A stretch of 57,826 nt of DNA, taken from NCBI GenBank assembly GCA_004297825.1, contig SCSX01000086.1, forward strand, positions 1 to 57,826, written 5' to 3'. Positions within the stretch are counted from its first letter, which is position 1. Each line of letters opens with the position of its first letter. The position numbers were made by a program, and so were the translations under genes. The DNA comes from Spirochaetota bacterium. GTDB lineage: Bacteria; Spirochaetota; UBA4802; UBA5368. The notes beneath the pieces were generated by a model. That model was given only the letters and a program-made list of their open reading frames with translations. It ran no database searches and was not told where the DNA came from. Of this stretch, positions 35,691 through 43,905 are shown one piece after another.

Positions 35691-36344
35691 ATGCCTTCCA
35701 GATTACGCAACGCCAGGGGGAAAATACCAAGGCCGGTCTTGGGCAGGCTTTGCAGGGTATATTCGCTGCTGGGCGACCTCGCCGCGCGGGGGACGGAAAC
35801 GATATCCTCCCGCGAGATCGGGGATTCTATTGGCGCCGGGTCGCATACGGTCCGCAAGGATTTCAGCTACCTGAGCGAGACCGGCGTGAGCGGGAGCGGT
35901 TTCGACACGCGAAGGCTCATGGGGGCCATCGCCGCGAGACTGGGGCTCGACAGGGGAAGCAGGGCGTGCGTGGTGGGACTCGACCAACTGGGCCTCGCGC
36001 TCATGGGACATCCTGGGTTCTTCAACAGCGGATTCACCATCGTGGCGGGGTTCGATTCCAACCTCAACCTGGTCGAGACGATCGAGGCGCGGGTGCCGGT
36101 CTTTCCCGCGTACGATATCCCCGAGGTGGTGCGCAGGGAGCGCATCGAGGTTGCCGTGATCACCGTCCCCGGGGCCGACATGCGCGAGCTGGCCGACCGG
36201 CTTGTGGAGGGAGGGGTGAAAGGGATCGTCAACCTGTCGCCCCGGGTGCTCAAGGCAAGGGATGCGTCGGTGCACGTGATCAACCTCGATTTTATCGGGG
36301 AACTCAGGATGCTCGCGGCGCTCCTGGCGCAGGGTGGGGCATAG
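35691..36344 (+). CDS. rex: Redox-sensing transcriptional repressor Rex (variant NADH motif)
   Basis: The 217-residue protein has the Rex two-domain layout. The N-terminal winged helix (residues about 10-75) contains ISSREIGDSIGAGSHTVRKD then FSYLSETGVSGSGF, which closely follow the Rex DNA-reading segment. The Rossmann domain follows (about 85-205) with GFFNSGFTIVAGFDSN, VAVITVPGADMRELADRL and GIVNLSPRVL, and ends with the domain-swap helix NLDFIGELRML. The expected GxGxxG NADH loop reads GLDQLG (residues about 95-100), so the central glycine is aspartate. This could weaken NADH sensing. Its operator stands in front of it, and serC and serA follow in the same direction after 64 bp. Confidence 0.88.
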   Translation: MPSRLRNARGKIPRPVLGRLCRVYSLLGDLAARGTETISSREIGDSIGAGSHTVRKDFSYLSETGVSGSGFDTRRLMGAIAARLGLDRGSRACVVGLDQLGLALMGHPGFFNSGFTIVAGFDSNLNLVETIEARVPVFPAYDIPEVVRRERIEVAVITVPGADMRELADRLVEGGVKGIVNLSPRVLKARDASVHVINLDFIGELRMLAALLAQGGA

Positions 36345-36408
36345 GAGCCTTTTTTCGCATATTCAATCAGTGCCGAACACTGAGCAATTTCATACAAGGA
36401 GATACATC

Positions 36409-37491
36409 ATGGCAAGAGTCTACAATTTTTCCGCGGGTCCCGCGATGCTTCCCGAAGCGGTGCTTAAGAAGGCTGCAACCGAGCTCGTCGAGTACGGCGC
36501 CTCCGGCATGTCGGTCATGGAGATGAGCCATCGCTCCAAGGAGTACGAGGCGATCATCAACGGGGCCGAGGCGACGCTGCGCGAGATCATGAATATTCCC
36601 GCCAACTACAAGGTCCTCTTCCTCCAGGGCGGCGCGTCCCTGCAGTTCGCGATGGTTCCGCTTAACCTGTTCCGCAACAGCAAAAAGGCCGATTTCGTGC
36701 ACACCGGGGAATGGACCAAGAAGGCCATGCCCGAGGCGAAGAAGTTCGGGACGGTGAAGGTGGTGGGCACCTCCGAGGACAAGAAGTTCTCTTACATTCC
36801 CAAGCTCGACAAGAGCACCTTCACCCCGGACGCGGATTTCTTTTACATCTGCTCCAACAACACCATCGAGGGCACGCGCTTCCGTACGCTTCCCGAGACC
36901 GGCAAGGTTCCGCTGGTCGCGGACATGTCCTCCCATATACTCTCCGAGGTCATGGATGTGAGCAAATTCGGGGTGATCTTCGCGGGCGCCCAGAAGAACA
37001 TCGGCCCCGCGGGGGTGACTGTCGTGATTGTCAGGGACGACCTTATCGGCCATGCCGCCGACAGCATTCCCACGATGATGAACTACAAGACGCACTCCGA
37101 AAACGGCTCAATGTTCAACACCCCGCCCACCTACGCCATCTACATCGCGAAGCTCGTATTCGAATGGGTGCGCGACCTGGGCGGGGTTGCCGGGATGCAG
37201 AAGATCAACGAGGACAAGGCGAATATTCTCTACAATTATCTGGACGAGTCCCCCTTCTTCAAGAGCCCCATCGCGAAGGAAGACCGCTCCCTCATGAACG
37301 TGCCCTTTATCAGCCCCTCCGACGAACTGAACGATAAGTTCATCAAGGAAGCGACGAAGAATGGGCTGACCACGCTCAAAGGCCACCGGCTCGTGGGCGG
37401 AATGCGCGCCAGCATCTACAACGCGATGCCGGTCGAGGGCGTGAAGAAGCTCGTCGATTTCATGAAGAAATTCGAGACGGAAAACAAATAG
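36409..37491 (+). CDS. serC: Phosphoserine aminotransferase
   Basis: The 360-residue PLP enzyme forms 3-phosphoserine from 3-phosphohydroxypyruvate and glutamate, the second step of serine synthesis. It begins YNFSAGPAMLPEAVL, the diagnostic SerC start. GMSVMEMSHRSKEY, FLQGGASLQFAMVPLN and GVIFAGAQKNIGPAGVT, with the PLP-binding lysine, all fit. The C-terminus ends GGMRASIYNAMPVEGVKKLV, also typical. AAGGAG stands eight bases before ATG 36409; an in-frame extension to 36334 runs back across the rex stop and is rejected. SerA follows 11 bp downstream. Full length, no anomalies. Confidence 0.97.
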   Translation: MARVYNFSAGPAMLPEAVLKKAATELVEYGASGMSVMEMSHRSKEYEAIINGAEATLREIMNIPANYKVLFLQGGASLQFAMVPLNLFRNSKKADFVHTGEWTKKAMPEAKKFGTVKVVGTSEDKKFSYIPKLDKSTFTPDADFFYICSNNTIEGTRFRTLPETGKVPLVADMSSHILSEVMDVSKFGVIFAGAQKNIGPAGVTVVIVRDDLIGHAADSIPTMMNYKTHSENGSMFNTPPTYAIYIAKLVFEWVRDLGGVAGMQKINEDKANILYNYLDESPFFKSPIAKEDRSLMNVPFISPSDELNDKFIKEATKNGLTTLKGHRLVGGMRASIYNAMPVEGVKKLVDFMKKFETENK

Positions 37492-37502
37492 GGAGGACAT
37501 CC

Positions 37503-38666
37503 ATGTACAAGGTACAGACGCTCAACAAGATCTCCCCGCTGGGGCTGGATCTCTTTCCGCACGAAAAATACGAGTACGCGTCGGAGATACTGCATCCCGA
37601 CGCCATACTGGTGCGCAGCTTCAACATGCTCGACATGGAAATACCCGCCTCGGTGAAGGCGATCGCGCGCGCGGGCGCGGGTGTGAACAACATCCCGGTC
37701 GAAAAATGCGCGGAGAACGGGATCGTGGTGTTCAATTCCCCCGGGGCGAACGCGAACGCGGTCAAGGAGCTCGTGATCCTGGGGATGCTCATCTCTTCGC
37801 GCAAGGTGTTCGACGGCATACAGTGGGTCAAGGCCCAGAAGGGCAAGGGCGAGCAGGTGCCCAAGATCGTCGAAAAGGAAAAATCCAATTTCGAGGGCCC
37901 CGAGATCAAGGGCAAGAGGCTGGGGCTGATAGGCCTCGGGGCGATCGGGGTCATGGTCGCCAATGACGCACAGGCCCTGGGGATGGAAGTCTGGGGATAC
38001 GATCCCTTTATCTCGGTGGAGGCCGCCTGGGGACTTTCGCGCTCGGTGAAGCGGGCGATAAGCCTGGACAACCTCATCGCGGAATCGGACTATATATCGA
38101 TCCATGTGCCGCTCAACGACAAGACGAAGGGCCTGCTGAACAAGGAAAAATTCGCCTTGATGAAAAAGGGGGTCCGCATACTCAATTTCGCGCGCGGCGG
38201 GCTGGTTAAGAACGCGGACATCAAGGACGCGATCGGCCAGGGCATCGTATCATGGTACGTGACCGATTTCCCGGAGGACGATCTCCTGGACATCCCTCAG
38301 GTTATTCCCGTCCCCCACCTGGGCGCCTCCACGCCCGAGTCCGAGGAAAACTGCGCGTTCATGGCCGTCGAGCAGCTTAAGGACTACCTCGAGTACGGGA
38401 ACATCAAGAATTCGGTGAATTTCCCCGAGTGCGTGCTTCCGCCTTCCGGGCAGAAGCGCATAACGATCGCCAACAAGAACATCCCCAACATGATCGGGCA
38501 GATCACGCCTGTCCTGGCCGAGAAGAACATCAACATCAACGAGATGCTGAACAAGAGCCGGGGCGATTACGCCTACAACATTATCGATACCGACAGCGAT
38601 ATCGGCGACGACGTGGTAAGCAAGATTAAAAGCATTCACGGCGTGATCATGGTTCGGGTGCTGTAA
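37503..38666 (+). CDS. serA: D-3-phosphoglycerate dehydrogenase with ACT-type C-terminus
   Basis: The 387-residue NAD-dependent enzyme of the first step of serine synthesis. The nucleotide-binding motif LGLIGLGAIGVMVANDAQAL lies near residue 140, the catalytic arginine in NFARGGLVKN, the acid in VTDFPEDD, and the catalytic histidine in PVPHLGASTPESEENC. The C-terminal 75 residues form an ACT-like domain (NIPNMIGQITPVLAEKNINI), the usual place for serine feedback. GGGAGG precedes the start. A strong palindrome with T-rich tail 30 bp after the stop ends the serC-serA unit. Confidence 0.96.
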   Translation: MYKVQTLNKISPLGLDLFPHEKYEYASEILHPDAILVRSFNMLDMEIPASVKAIARAGAGVNNIPVEKCAENGIVVFNSPGANANAVKELVILGMLISSRKVFDGIQWVKAQKGKGEQVPKIVEKEKSNFEGPEIKGKRLGLIGLGAIGVMVANDAQALGMEVWGYDPFISVEAAWGLSRSVKRAISLDNLIAESDYISIHVPLNDKTKGLLNKEKFALMKKGVRILNFARGGLVKNADIKDAIGQGIVSWYVTDFPEDDLLDIPQVIPVPHLGASTPESEENCAFMAVEQLKDYLEYGNIKNSVNFPECVLPPSGQKRITIANKNIPNMIGQITPVLAEKNININEMLNKSRGDYAYNIIDTDSDIGDDVVSKIKSIHGVIMVRVL

Positions 38667-38697
38667 GCCTGCACAATAAAATGCCAAGCTGCAATCT

Positions 38698-38745
38698 TAC
38701 GAAGGCGCGCAAACGTTTGCGCGCCTTCGTATTTGGGGGATTTTT
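38698..38745 (+). terminator. Perfect palindrome with T-rich tail after serA
   Basis: A 34-bp perfect palindrome (38698-38731, arms ending GGCGCGCAAAC / GTTTGCGCGCC) is followed by T-rich sequence. It is placed to terminate serA transcripts. Its inner 28 bp recur, with one compensated base-pair change, at 39796-39823. Confidence 0.75.
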
Positions 38746-38842
38746 GTTTCTTTTTATTTTCATGCGCGGGAAAAGGCTTGTCCACGCTGCAATGCTTTTG
38801 TAGCCTTGCCCGTTCACCAATTAAAAGGGGGCTCCCGCCATC

Positions 38843-39769
38843 GTGCCGATCATTGGAATCATCATCAACCTCAACGCGAAAAAGAACAGGAAGATGCCCC
38901 GCGATCCCGTGAAGATATATGCGAAAATCGGCGGTGAGCGCGTGATCGTGCGCGCCACGAGCAGCGTCGCCGAGATCCGCGCGGTGGCCCTGGAATTCCG
39001 GAAACGCCAAATTTCCTACCTGGGGATCTGCGGCGGGGACGGGACCATGCACCACGTGCTCACGCATTTCTTCAGCGTGTTCGGGAGAAAGCTCCCTCCC
39101 GTGATTGTGCTCAAGGGCGGCACCATGGACACGGTTTCCCGCACCATCGGGCTCAAGGGAAAGGGACCGGAAATCCTTCGAAGAATGATAGTGGCGCTCG
39201 ACAAGGGGCGCACGATAGAGCTGCATCCGCGGGACACGATCATGGTCGGGGATCGCTGCTGCTTCATTTTTGGGCTTGGAATAGCGTCGAATTTCCTCAG
39301 GGAATATTATGAAGGGGGGGACGCGGGCCCCGTGAAGGCGGTCCGGGTCGCCGCGAAGGGAATCGCCGCGGGCATGTTCGGAAACCAGGCGGGAACCCTG
39401 TTTTCGCGGTTCTGCGCGGGCATCGAGGTGGACGGCGAGCGCGTGCCGTTCAGGGACTTCCTGGGCATACTCGCTGCCACGGTCGACAACGTGGGGATCG
39501 GGTTCAGGCCCCTTTTCCGGGCATACGAGGAGCCAGGCACCTATCACGTGATCTTCGCGGGCTTCACCCCGGGGACGCTCGTCCGGAACATTTTCCGCTT
39601 TAAATCCGGCAAACCGCTCAGGCATCCCCGCTACCTGGAAACCGTCGCGAAGAACATGGTGGTGCGGGCACCGGGGCCGATACACTTTATGATGGACGGG
39701 GATCTCTACGAGACCGCCGACACGCTTGTCGTGGAAGCGGGGCCCCAGGTAAACCTCGTGCGGGTTTAA
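38843..39769 (+). CDS. Diacylglycerol/sphingosine-type lipid kinase
   Basis: This 308-residue protein of the DAGK catalytic-domain family phosphorylates a lipid or related alcohol with ATP. It starts with IIGIIINLNAKKNRK, the usual first strand and loop. It has the key GICGGDGTMHHVLTHFF motif near residue 64; the next loop reads VLKGGTMDTVSRTIGL where PlGTxNDfAR is usual. FMMDGDLYETADTLVVE closes the fold near the C-terminus. GTG 38843 is the best start, with GGGGG 11 bases upstream. There is no membrane segment. It is flanked on both sides by the related palindromes. Confidence 0.87.
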   Translation: MPIIGIIINLNAKKNRKMPRDPVKIYAKIGGERVIVRATSSVAEIRAVALEFRKRQISYLGICGGDGTMHHVLTHFFSVFGRKLPPVIVLKGGTMDTVSRTIGLKGKGPEILRRMIVALDKGRTIELHPRDTIMVGDRCCFIFGLGIASNFLREYYEGGDAGPVKAVRVAAKGIAAGMFGNQAGTLFSRFCAGIEVDGERVPFRDFLGILAATVDNVGIGFRPLFRAYEEPGTYHVIFAGFTPGTLVRNIFRFKSGKPLRHPRYLETVAKNMVVRAPGPIHFMMDGDLYETADTLVVEAGPQVNLVRV

Positions 39770-39787
39770 ACGTTACACGAAGGCGCG

Positions 39788-39831
39788 CCCGGATAGAAGG
39801 CGCGCAAGCGCTTGCGCGCCTTCTATCCGGG
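39788..39831. repeat. 44-bp perfect palindrome after the lipid kinase gene
   Basis: Arms CCCGGATAGAAGGCGCGC and their reverse complement meet at AAGCGCTT. The inner part is the same as the palindrome after serA except that A-T pairs near the centre are replaced by G-C pairs on both arms. There is no T tract on either side, so it is not a textbook terminator. A partial further arm (CGAAGGCGCG) stands just before it at 39778-39787. Confidence 0.8.
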
Positions 39832-39864
39832 CTTCATGTACCGTCGAGAAAAATTGAAAAAATA

Positions 39865-39893
39865 TTGACATTCGCCGATATACTATATATACG
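39865..39893 (+). promoter_or_regulatory. Promoter for dinB
   Basis: Perfect TTGACA at 39865-39870, then 17 bp, then TATACG at 39888-39893 inside an alternating TA stretch. The predicted start site is only a few bases before the dinB ATG at 39903, and no Shine-Dalgarno sequence fits in between. I see no LexA-type palindrome that I can name. Confidence 0.55.
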
Positions 39894-39902
39894 TGTAGAT
39901 GT

Positions 39903-41108
39903 ATGGGTGACAGGATCATTCTGCACGTCGACATGGACGCCTTTTACGCCGCCGTGGAGCAAATGGACAATCCCGCGCTCCGGGGCCGGCCGGTCGTGGT
40001 GGGCGCCGATCCCAAGGGGGGAAGGGGCAGGGGCGTGGTCTCTGCGGCATCGTACGAGGCGCGCGCGTTCGGGATCCATTCCGCGCTTCCCATTTCAAAG
40101 GCGTTTTCGCTCTGCCCGCACGCAGCGTTCCTGCCACCGCGCTTTCATCGCTACCAGGAGCTCTCCTCGCAGGTCATGGATATTTTAAAAAGCTTCACCC
40201 CGCTGGTCGAGCAATTGAGCATCGACGAGGCGTTCCTTGACTGCTCGGGATGCGAGTGGCTCTGGGGTGCCCCTGCCGAAATCGGGAGAAAGATCAAGGA
40301 CGCCATACAATCGCAAACCGGGCTTACGGCAAGCGCGGGGGTAGCCACCAATAAATCGATCGCCAAGATCGCCTCCGAGCTCGACAAGCCCGACGGCCTC
40401 ACGGTGTGCCCGCCGGGGAGGGAGCGGGAATTTCTGGCCCCCCTGCCGGTGAAGGCCCTCTGGGGGGCCGGGAAAAAGACCGTTGAAATTTTGCATACTA
40501 TGGGGCTCATGACTATCGGGGACGTGGCCGCGTGCACGCGCGCCTCGCTTGAGCGCATACTGGGAAAAATGGGAACGCACCTGTGGACACTGGCGCAGGG
40601 GATCGATGACCGCGAGATCAGCCTGGAATGGGAGCGCAAGTCGTTCAGCGAGGAGACGACCTTCGAACGTGATGTCGACGACGAGGCTTTGATCGAGCAC
40701 ACCCTCACGCACCTCGCCGATACGCTCTCCCGGCGCATGCGCAGGGACGGGCTCAGGTGTAAAACGATCTCGCTCAAAATCCGGGTCGAGGGTTTCAAAA
40801 CGTACACGAGAAGCCGGACCCTGGACGCCGCAATTGACGACACGAGAACGATCCTCGATACCGCTCTGGGCCATTTCCGGAATTTCGACCGTGAAGGCAG
40901 GAAGGTGCGGCTGGTGGGAATCGCCATCACGGGGCTCCGGGAACCCGGTCCCGAATCCGCCCGACAGCTCACCCTTTTCGAAGAGTCAGCGGGCCCCCCC
41001 CCGGATTCCCCGCAGTCGCCCGGTACCGATTCGCTTCTCGATTCGATGAAATCGCGGTTCGGTGACAAGGTGACCCGCGCGACCTTGTTGAAAAATACAC
41101 CGGATTGA
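39903..41108 (+). CDS. dinB: DNA polymerase IV (Y-family translesion polymerase)
   Basis: The 401-residue Y-family polymerase opens with IILHVDMDAFYAAVEQMDNP (metal-binding Asp), GVVSAASYEARAFGI and LSIDEAFLDCSG (second metal site Asp-Glu). The HhH-bearing thumb includes LWGAGKKTVEILHTMGL, and the little-finger domain follows. RQLTLFEE near residue 357 is a sliding-clamp binding motif. It bypasses lesions at the cost of fidelity. The last 40 residues after the clamp motif are an unconserved proline-rich tail. The ATG at 39903 lies almost at the predicted transcript start. Confidence 0.95.
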   Translation: MGDRIILHVDMDAFYAAVEQMDNPALRGRPVVVGADPKGGRGRGVVSAASYEARAFGIHSALPISKAFSLCPHAAFLPPRFHRYQELSSQVMDILKSFTPLVEQLSIDEAFLDCSGCEWLWGAPAEIGRKIKDAIQSQTGLTASAGVATNKSIAKIASELDKPDGLTVCPPGREREFLAPLPVKALWGAGKKTVEILHTMGLMTIGDVAACTRASLERILGKMGTHLWTLAQGIDDREISLEWERKSFSEETTFERDVDDEALIEHTLTHLADTLSRRMRRDGLRCKTISLKIRVEGFKTYTRSRTLDAAIDDTRTILDTALGHFRNFDREGRKVRLVGIAITGLREPGPESARQLTLFEESAGPPPDSPQSPGTDSLLDSMKSRFGDKVTRATLLKNTPD

Positions 41109-41272
41109 TTTGTCGATCGCCGACAGGCGCATCGGCCCCCCGAATCCCCTCCTCGTGCGCTTTGTCGTTGACAACATGATGCAGCGTTTCTACTATCCCC
41201 TAGTTCCGGCGGGACCGATGCGCCGGAAAGTCGCGTCCGCGCGATAGTGCATATAAAAAACGGGAGGTCGCC

Positions 41273-41812
41273 ATGAAATCGTTCCTGGTGTTCTCATCAA
41301 TGGGTCCCGACAGGCCGGGACTGGTGTCGGAGATTTCCGAATATTTCACCGCGCGGGGCATCAACATCGAGCGCTCCCGCATGAGCACCATGGGAAACGA
41401 GTTCGGCGGGATCATCCTCACCTCCGGGAGGACCGAGGACATCAAGTCGCTTATCGACGACCTGGATTCGCTGCGCGCCAAAACCGGGCTCGATATTCAC
41501 GTGCGCCAGACGAAGGCGCCGGGGCACCGCGAGGTGAAGCCGTCCATTCCCTACCGGATGATCGCCACTTCCATGGACCACCCGGGAATCGTGCACAAGG
41601 TCTGCAAGGTGCTCAAGGAAAAGGATATCAACGTCGAGGAGTTCGAGACCCAGGTGGACTACAACGCGTTCACCGGCGCGAACGTGTTCCACATGACCTG
41701 CTATTTCACCATACCCGCGAACGTGCGCATCGCCGATGTGCGGAAGGACGTGGCGCGGGTGGGCGACGAGCTCAATATCGATATCAGGATCGAGGCCGTT
41801 ATCAACCGGTGA
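41273..41812 (+). CDS. Double-ACT-domain protein, GcvR-like
   Basis: A 179-residue protein of two ACT domains with no enzyme part. The first runs from FSSMGPDRPGLVSEISEYFT, the second from ATSMDHPGIVHKVCKVLKEK. This layout matches the glycine cleavage repressor GcvR and related amino-acid sensing proteins. GGGAGG precedes the ATG. It lies 36 bp before fhs and is probably co-transcribed, so it may tie glycine or serine level to one-carbon supply; that link is inference. The 164 bp before it hold no clear promoter. Confidence 0.87.
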   Translation: MKSFLVFSSMGPDRPGLVSEISEYFTARGINIERSRMSTMGNEFGGIILTSGRTEDIKSLIDDLDSLRAKTGLDIHVRQTKAPGHREVKPSIPYRMIATSMDHPGIVHKVCKVLKEKDINVEEFETQVDYNAFTGANVFHMTCYFTIPANVRIADVRKDVARVGDELNIDIRIEAVINR

Positions 41813-41848
41813 CGGGAAATACTATCTCAACAAGCGTTCAGCGGAGCC

Positions 41849-43507
41849 ATGGCAAAAACTAAGACAGTGCGGCTGAAGCCGATAATCGAGATCGCCCAAT
41901 CGATGGGAATTCCCCGCGAGTTCATTGAGCTCTACGGGGACTATAAGGCCAAAATAAAACTGGACCTGCTCTCACGGACGAAGCGCCGGCCCGGCGCGAA
42001 GCTCATACTCGTATCCGCGATGACGCCCACGCCCGCGGGAGAGGGCAAGACCACGGTTTCCATAGGGCTTTCGCAGGCTTTCGCGAAGCTCGGGAAGTCC
42101 GTCACCGTCGCGCTCAGGGAGCCGTCCCTGGGTCCCGTGTTCGGGGTCAAGGGGGGGGCCACGGGCGGGGGCGCGTCACGGCTCGAACCCATGGAAGACA
42201 TCAACCTGCATTTCAACAACGACTTCCACGCCATCGAGAGCGCCCACAACCTGCTCTCGGCGCTTGTCGATAATCATATTTTCCATGGGAACGAGCTCGG
42301 GCTCGATGCGCGCAAGATCACATGGCGGCGCGTGATGGACATGAACGACCGTACGCTGCGCGACATGGTCATCGGGCTGGGCGGCGCGGGAAACGGCGTT
42401 CCCCGGGAAACGGGCTTCGATATCGTCCCCTCGAGCGAGATCATGGCGATCCTCTGTCTTTCGCGCTCGTACGGGGAACTCAAGCAAAAGATCAGGAACA
42501 TCCTTGTCGGATTCACGCAGGATAACAGGCCCGTAACCGCGGGCGAGCTCAAGCTGGAGGGCTCCGTCACGGCGCTCTTAAAATACGCGCTCATGCCCAA
42601 CCTCGTCCAGACGAGCGAGCATGTGCCCGCGATTATCCACGGCGGACCATTCGCGAACATCGCGCAGGGAACCAACAGCATTCTCGCTACCGACATGGCA
42701 CTCCGGCTTGCCGATTACGTGGTCACGGAGGCGGGTTTCGGTTTCGACCTGGGTGCGGAAAAGTATTTCGATATCGTGGCGCCGTACGGGGAGCTTTCGC
42801 CGGGTATCGTCGTGCTCGTGGCGACGGTCCGCGCCCTCAAGTACCACGGGGGCATCGAGCGCGAACATCTGACCGTTCCCGATTACCGGGCCGCCATCGC
42901 GGGGCTCGCCAACCTGCGAAAGCACTACGAGAACATCGCGAAATTCGGCGTGCCCTGCGTTATCGCGCTCAACAGGTTCGCGGGTGACACCGATGAAGAG
43001 ATCGACATGGTGGTGCGTGCCGCGGAGGACGAGGGAATGAACATCGCCCGCGTCGACGTGCACGCGCGGGGGGGTGACGGCGGAACGGATCTCGCTGAGC
43101 GGATCATCGATATTCTCGACCGGTCGCAGGGATCGTGTAAAGCCCTCTACGACTGGAACTGGCCGGTGGAAGACAAAATATTCAAGGTGGCGAGCGAGAT
43201 ATACGGCGCCGTATCGATCGACTACCAGCCGCTTGCCAAGCGTAATATTGAGACAATCAAGAAGCTCGGTTATGACCGGCTGCCCGTATGCATCGCCAAG
43301 ACGCAGCAATCGCTGTCCGATAATCCCTCGCTCCTGGGCCTGCCCAAGGATTTCATCGTCACGGTACGCGAGATAAAGATCGCTTCCGGCGCGGGATTTC
43401 TCATTCCGATCACGGGCGAGATTCTACGCATGCCCGGTCTGCCGAAGATCCCGGCCGCCAACAATATCGACATTGACGACGACGGCACTATAACGGGAAT
43501 TTTCTGA
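41849..43507 (+). CDS. fhs: Formate-tetrahydrofolate ligase
   Basis: The 552-residue ATP-dependent enzyme makes 10-formyl-THF from formate, the entry of formate into one-carbon metabolism and an early step of the Wood-Ljungdahl methyl branch where that exists. The nucleotide-binding motif TPTPAGEGKTTVSIGLSQA, then SLGPVFGVKGGATGGGASR and EDINLHFNNDFHAI, are diagnostic. Later VTEAGFGFDLGAEKYFDI and GLPKIPAANNIDID close the family pattern. Full length. GGAG precedes the ATG. No other Wood-Ljungdahl gene is in the window. Confidence 0.97.
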   Translation: MAKTKTVRLKPIIEIAQSMGIPREFIELYGDYKAKIKLDLLSRTKRRPGAKLILVSAMTPTPAGEGKTTVSIGLSQAFAKLGKSVTVALREPSLGPVFGVKGGATGGGASRLEPMEDINLHFNNDFHAIESAHNLLSALVDNHIFHGNELGLDARKITWRRVMDMNDRTLRDMVIGLGGAGNGVPRETGFDIVPSSEIMAILCLSRSYGELKQKIRNILVGFTQDNRPVTAGELKLEGSVTALLKYALMPNLVQTSEHVPAIIHGGPFANIAQGTNSILATDMALRLADYVVTEAGFGFDLGAEKYFDIVAPYGELSPGIVVLVATVRALKYHGGIEREHLTVPDYRAAIAGLANLRKHYENIAKFGVPCVIALNRFAGDTDEEIDMVVRAAEDEGMNIARVDVHARGGDGGTDLAERIIDILDRSQGSCKALYDWNWPVEDKIFKVASEIYGAVSIDYQPLAKRNIETIKKLGYDRLPVCIAKTQQSLSDNPSLLGLPKDFIVTVREIKIASGAGFLIPITGEILRMPGLPKIPAANNIDIDDDGTITGIF

Positions 43508-43515
43508 AAAAAATC

Positions 43516-43545
43516 TTGACACGAAATCCGCTTACAAAATAAGGT
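43516..43545 (+). promoter_or_regulatory. Promoter of the Lys-Leu-Gly tRNA cluster
   Basis: Perfect TTGACA at 43516-43521 and TAAGGT at 43540-43545, spacing 18 bp, 12 bp before the first tRNA and just after the fhs stop. Confidence 0.5.
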
Positions 43546-43557
43546 AAGTCTCCTTAC

Positions 43558-43630
43558 GGGTTGCTAGCTCAACTGGCAGAGCACCTGACTCTTAATCAGT
43601 AGGTTCCGAGTTCGATTCTCGGGCAACCCA
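43558..43630 (+). tRNA. tRNA-Lys (anticodon CTT)
   Basis: A 73-nt cloverleaf. Acceptor GGGTTGC/GCAACCC with discriminator A, D arm GCTC...GAGC, anticodon loop CTCTTAA, T arm CCGAG TTCGATT CTCGG. CCA is not encoded. The outermost anticodon-stem pair (C27-U43) is a mismatch. Confidence 0.95.
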
Positions 43631-43712
43631 AATTCCAGTGCGCGGCCTTGATGCATTCATGTTCCAAAAAATGCTTGATTTTTGGCATTCGAGCGCGATT
43701 CTTGCAGCACGG

Positions 43713-43794
43713 GCGAGCGTGGCGGAACTGGCAGACGCGCCAGACTTAGGATCTGGTACCGAAAGGCGTGGGGGTTCGAGTCCCTTCGCTCGCA
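43713..43794 (+). tRNA. tRNA-Leu (anticodon TAG)
   Basis: An 82-nt class II tRNA. Acceptor GCGAGCG/CGCTCGC with discriminator A. The anticodon stem CCAGA/TCTGG carries loop CTTAGGA, reading CUN leucine codons. A variable arm is present between the anticodon and T arms. CCA is not encoded. Confidence 0.95.
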
Positions 43795-43798
43795 CAAC

Positions 43799-43870
<72 letters not shown>

Positions 43871-43875
43871 CATAA

Positions 43876-43905
43876 GGCCCCCGGAGATTCCGAGGGCTTT
43901 GTTTT
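43876..43905 (+). terminator. Intrinsic terminator of the three-tRNA transcript
   Basis: GCCCCCGGA (43877-43885) pairs with TCCGAGGGC (43889-43897) with one mismatch and a tiny loop, followed by TTTGTTTT. It starts six bases after tRNA-Gly. Confidence 0.8.
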
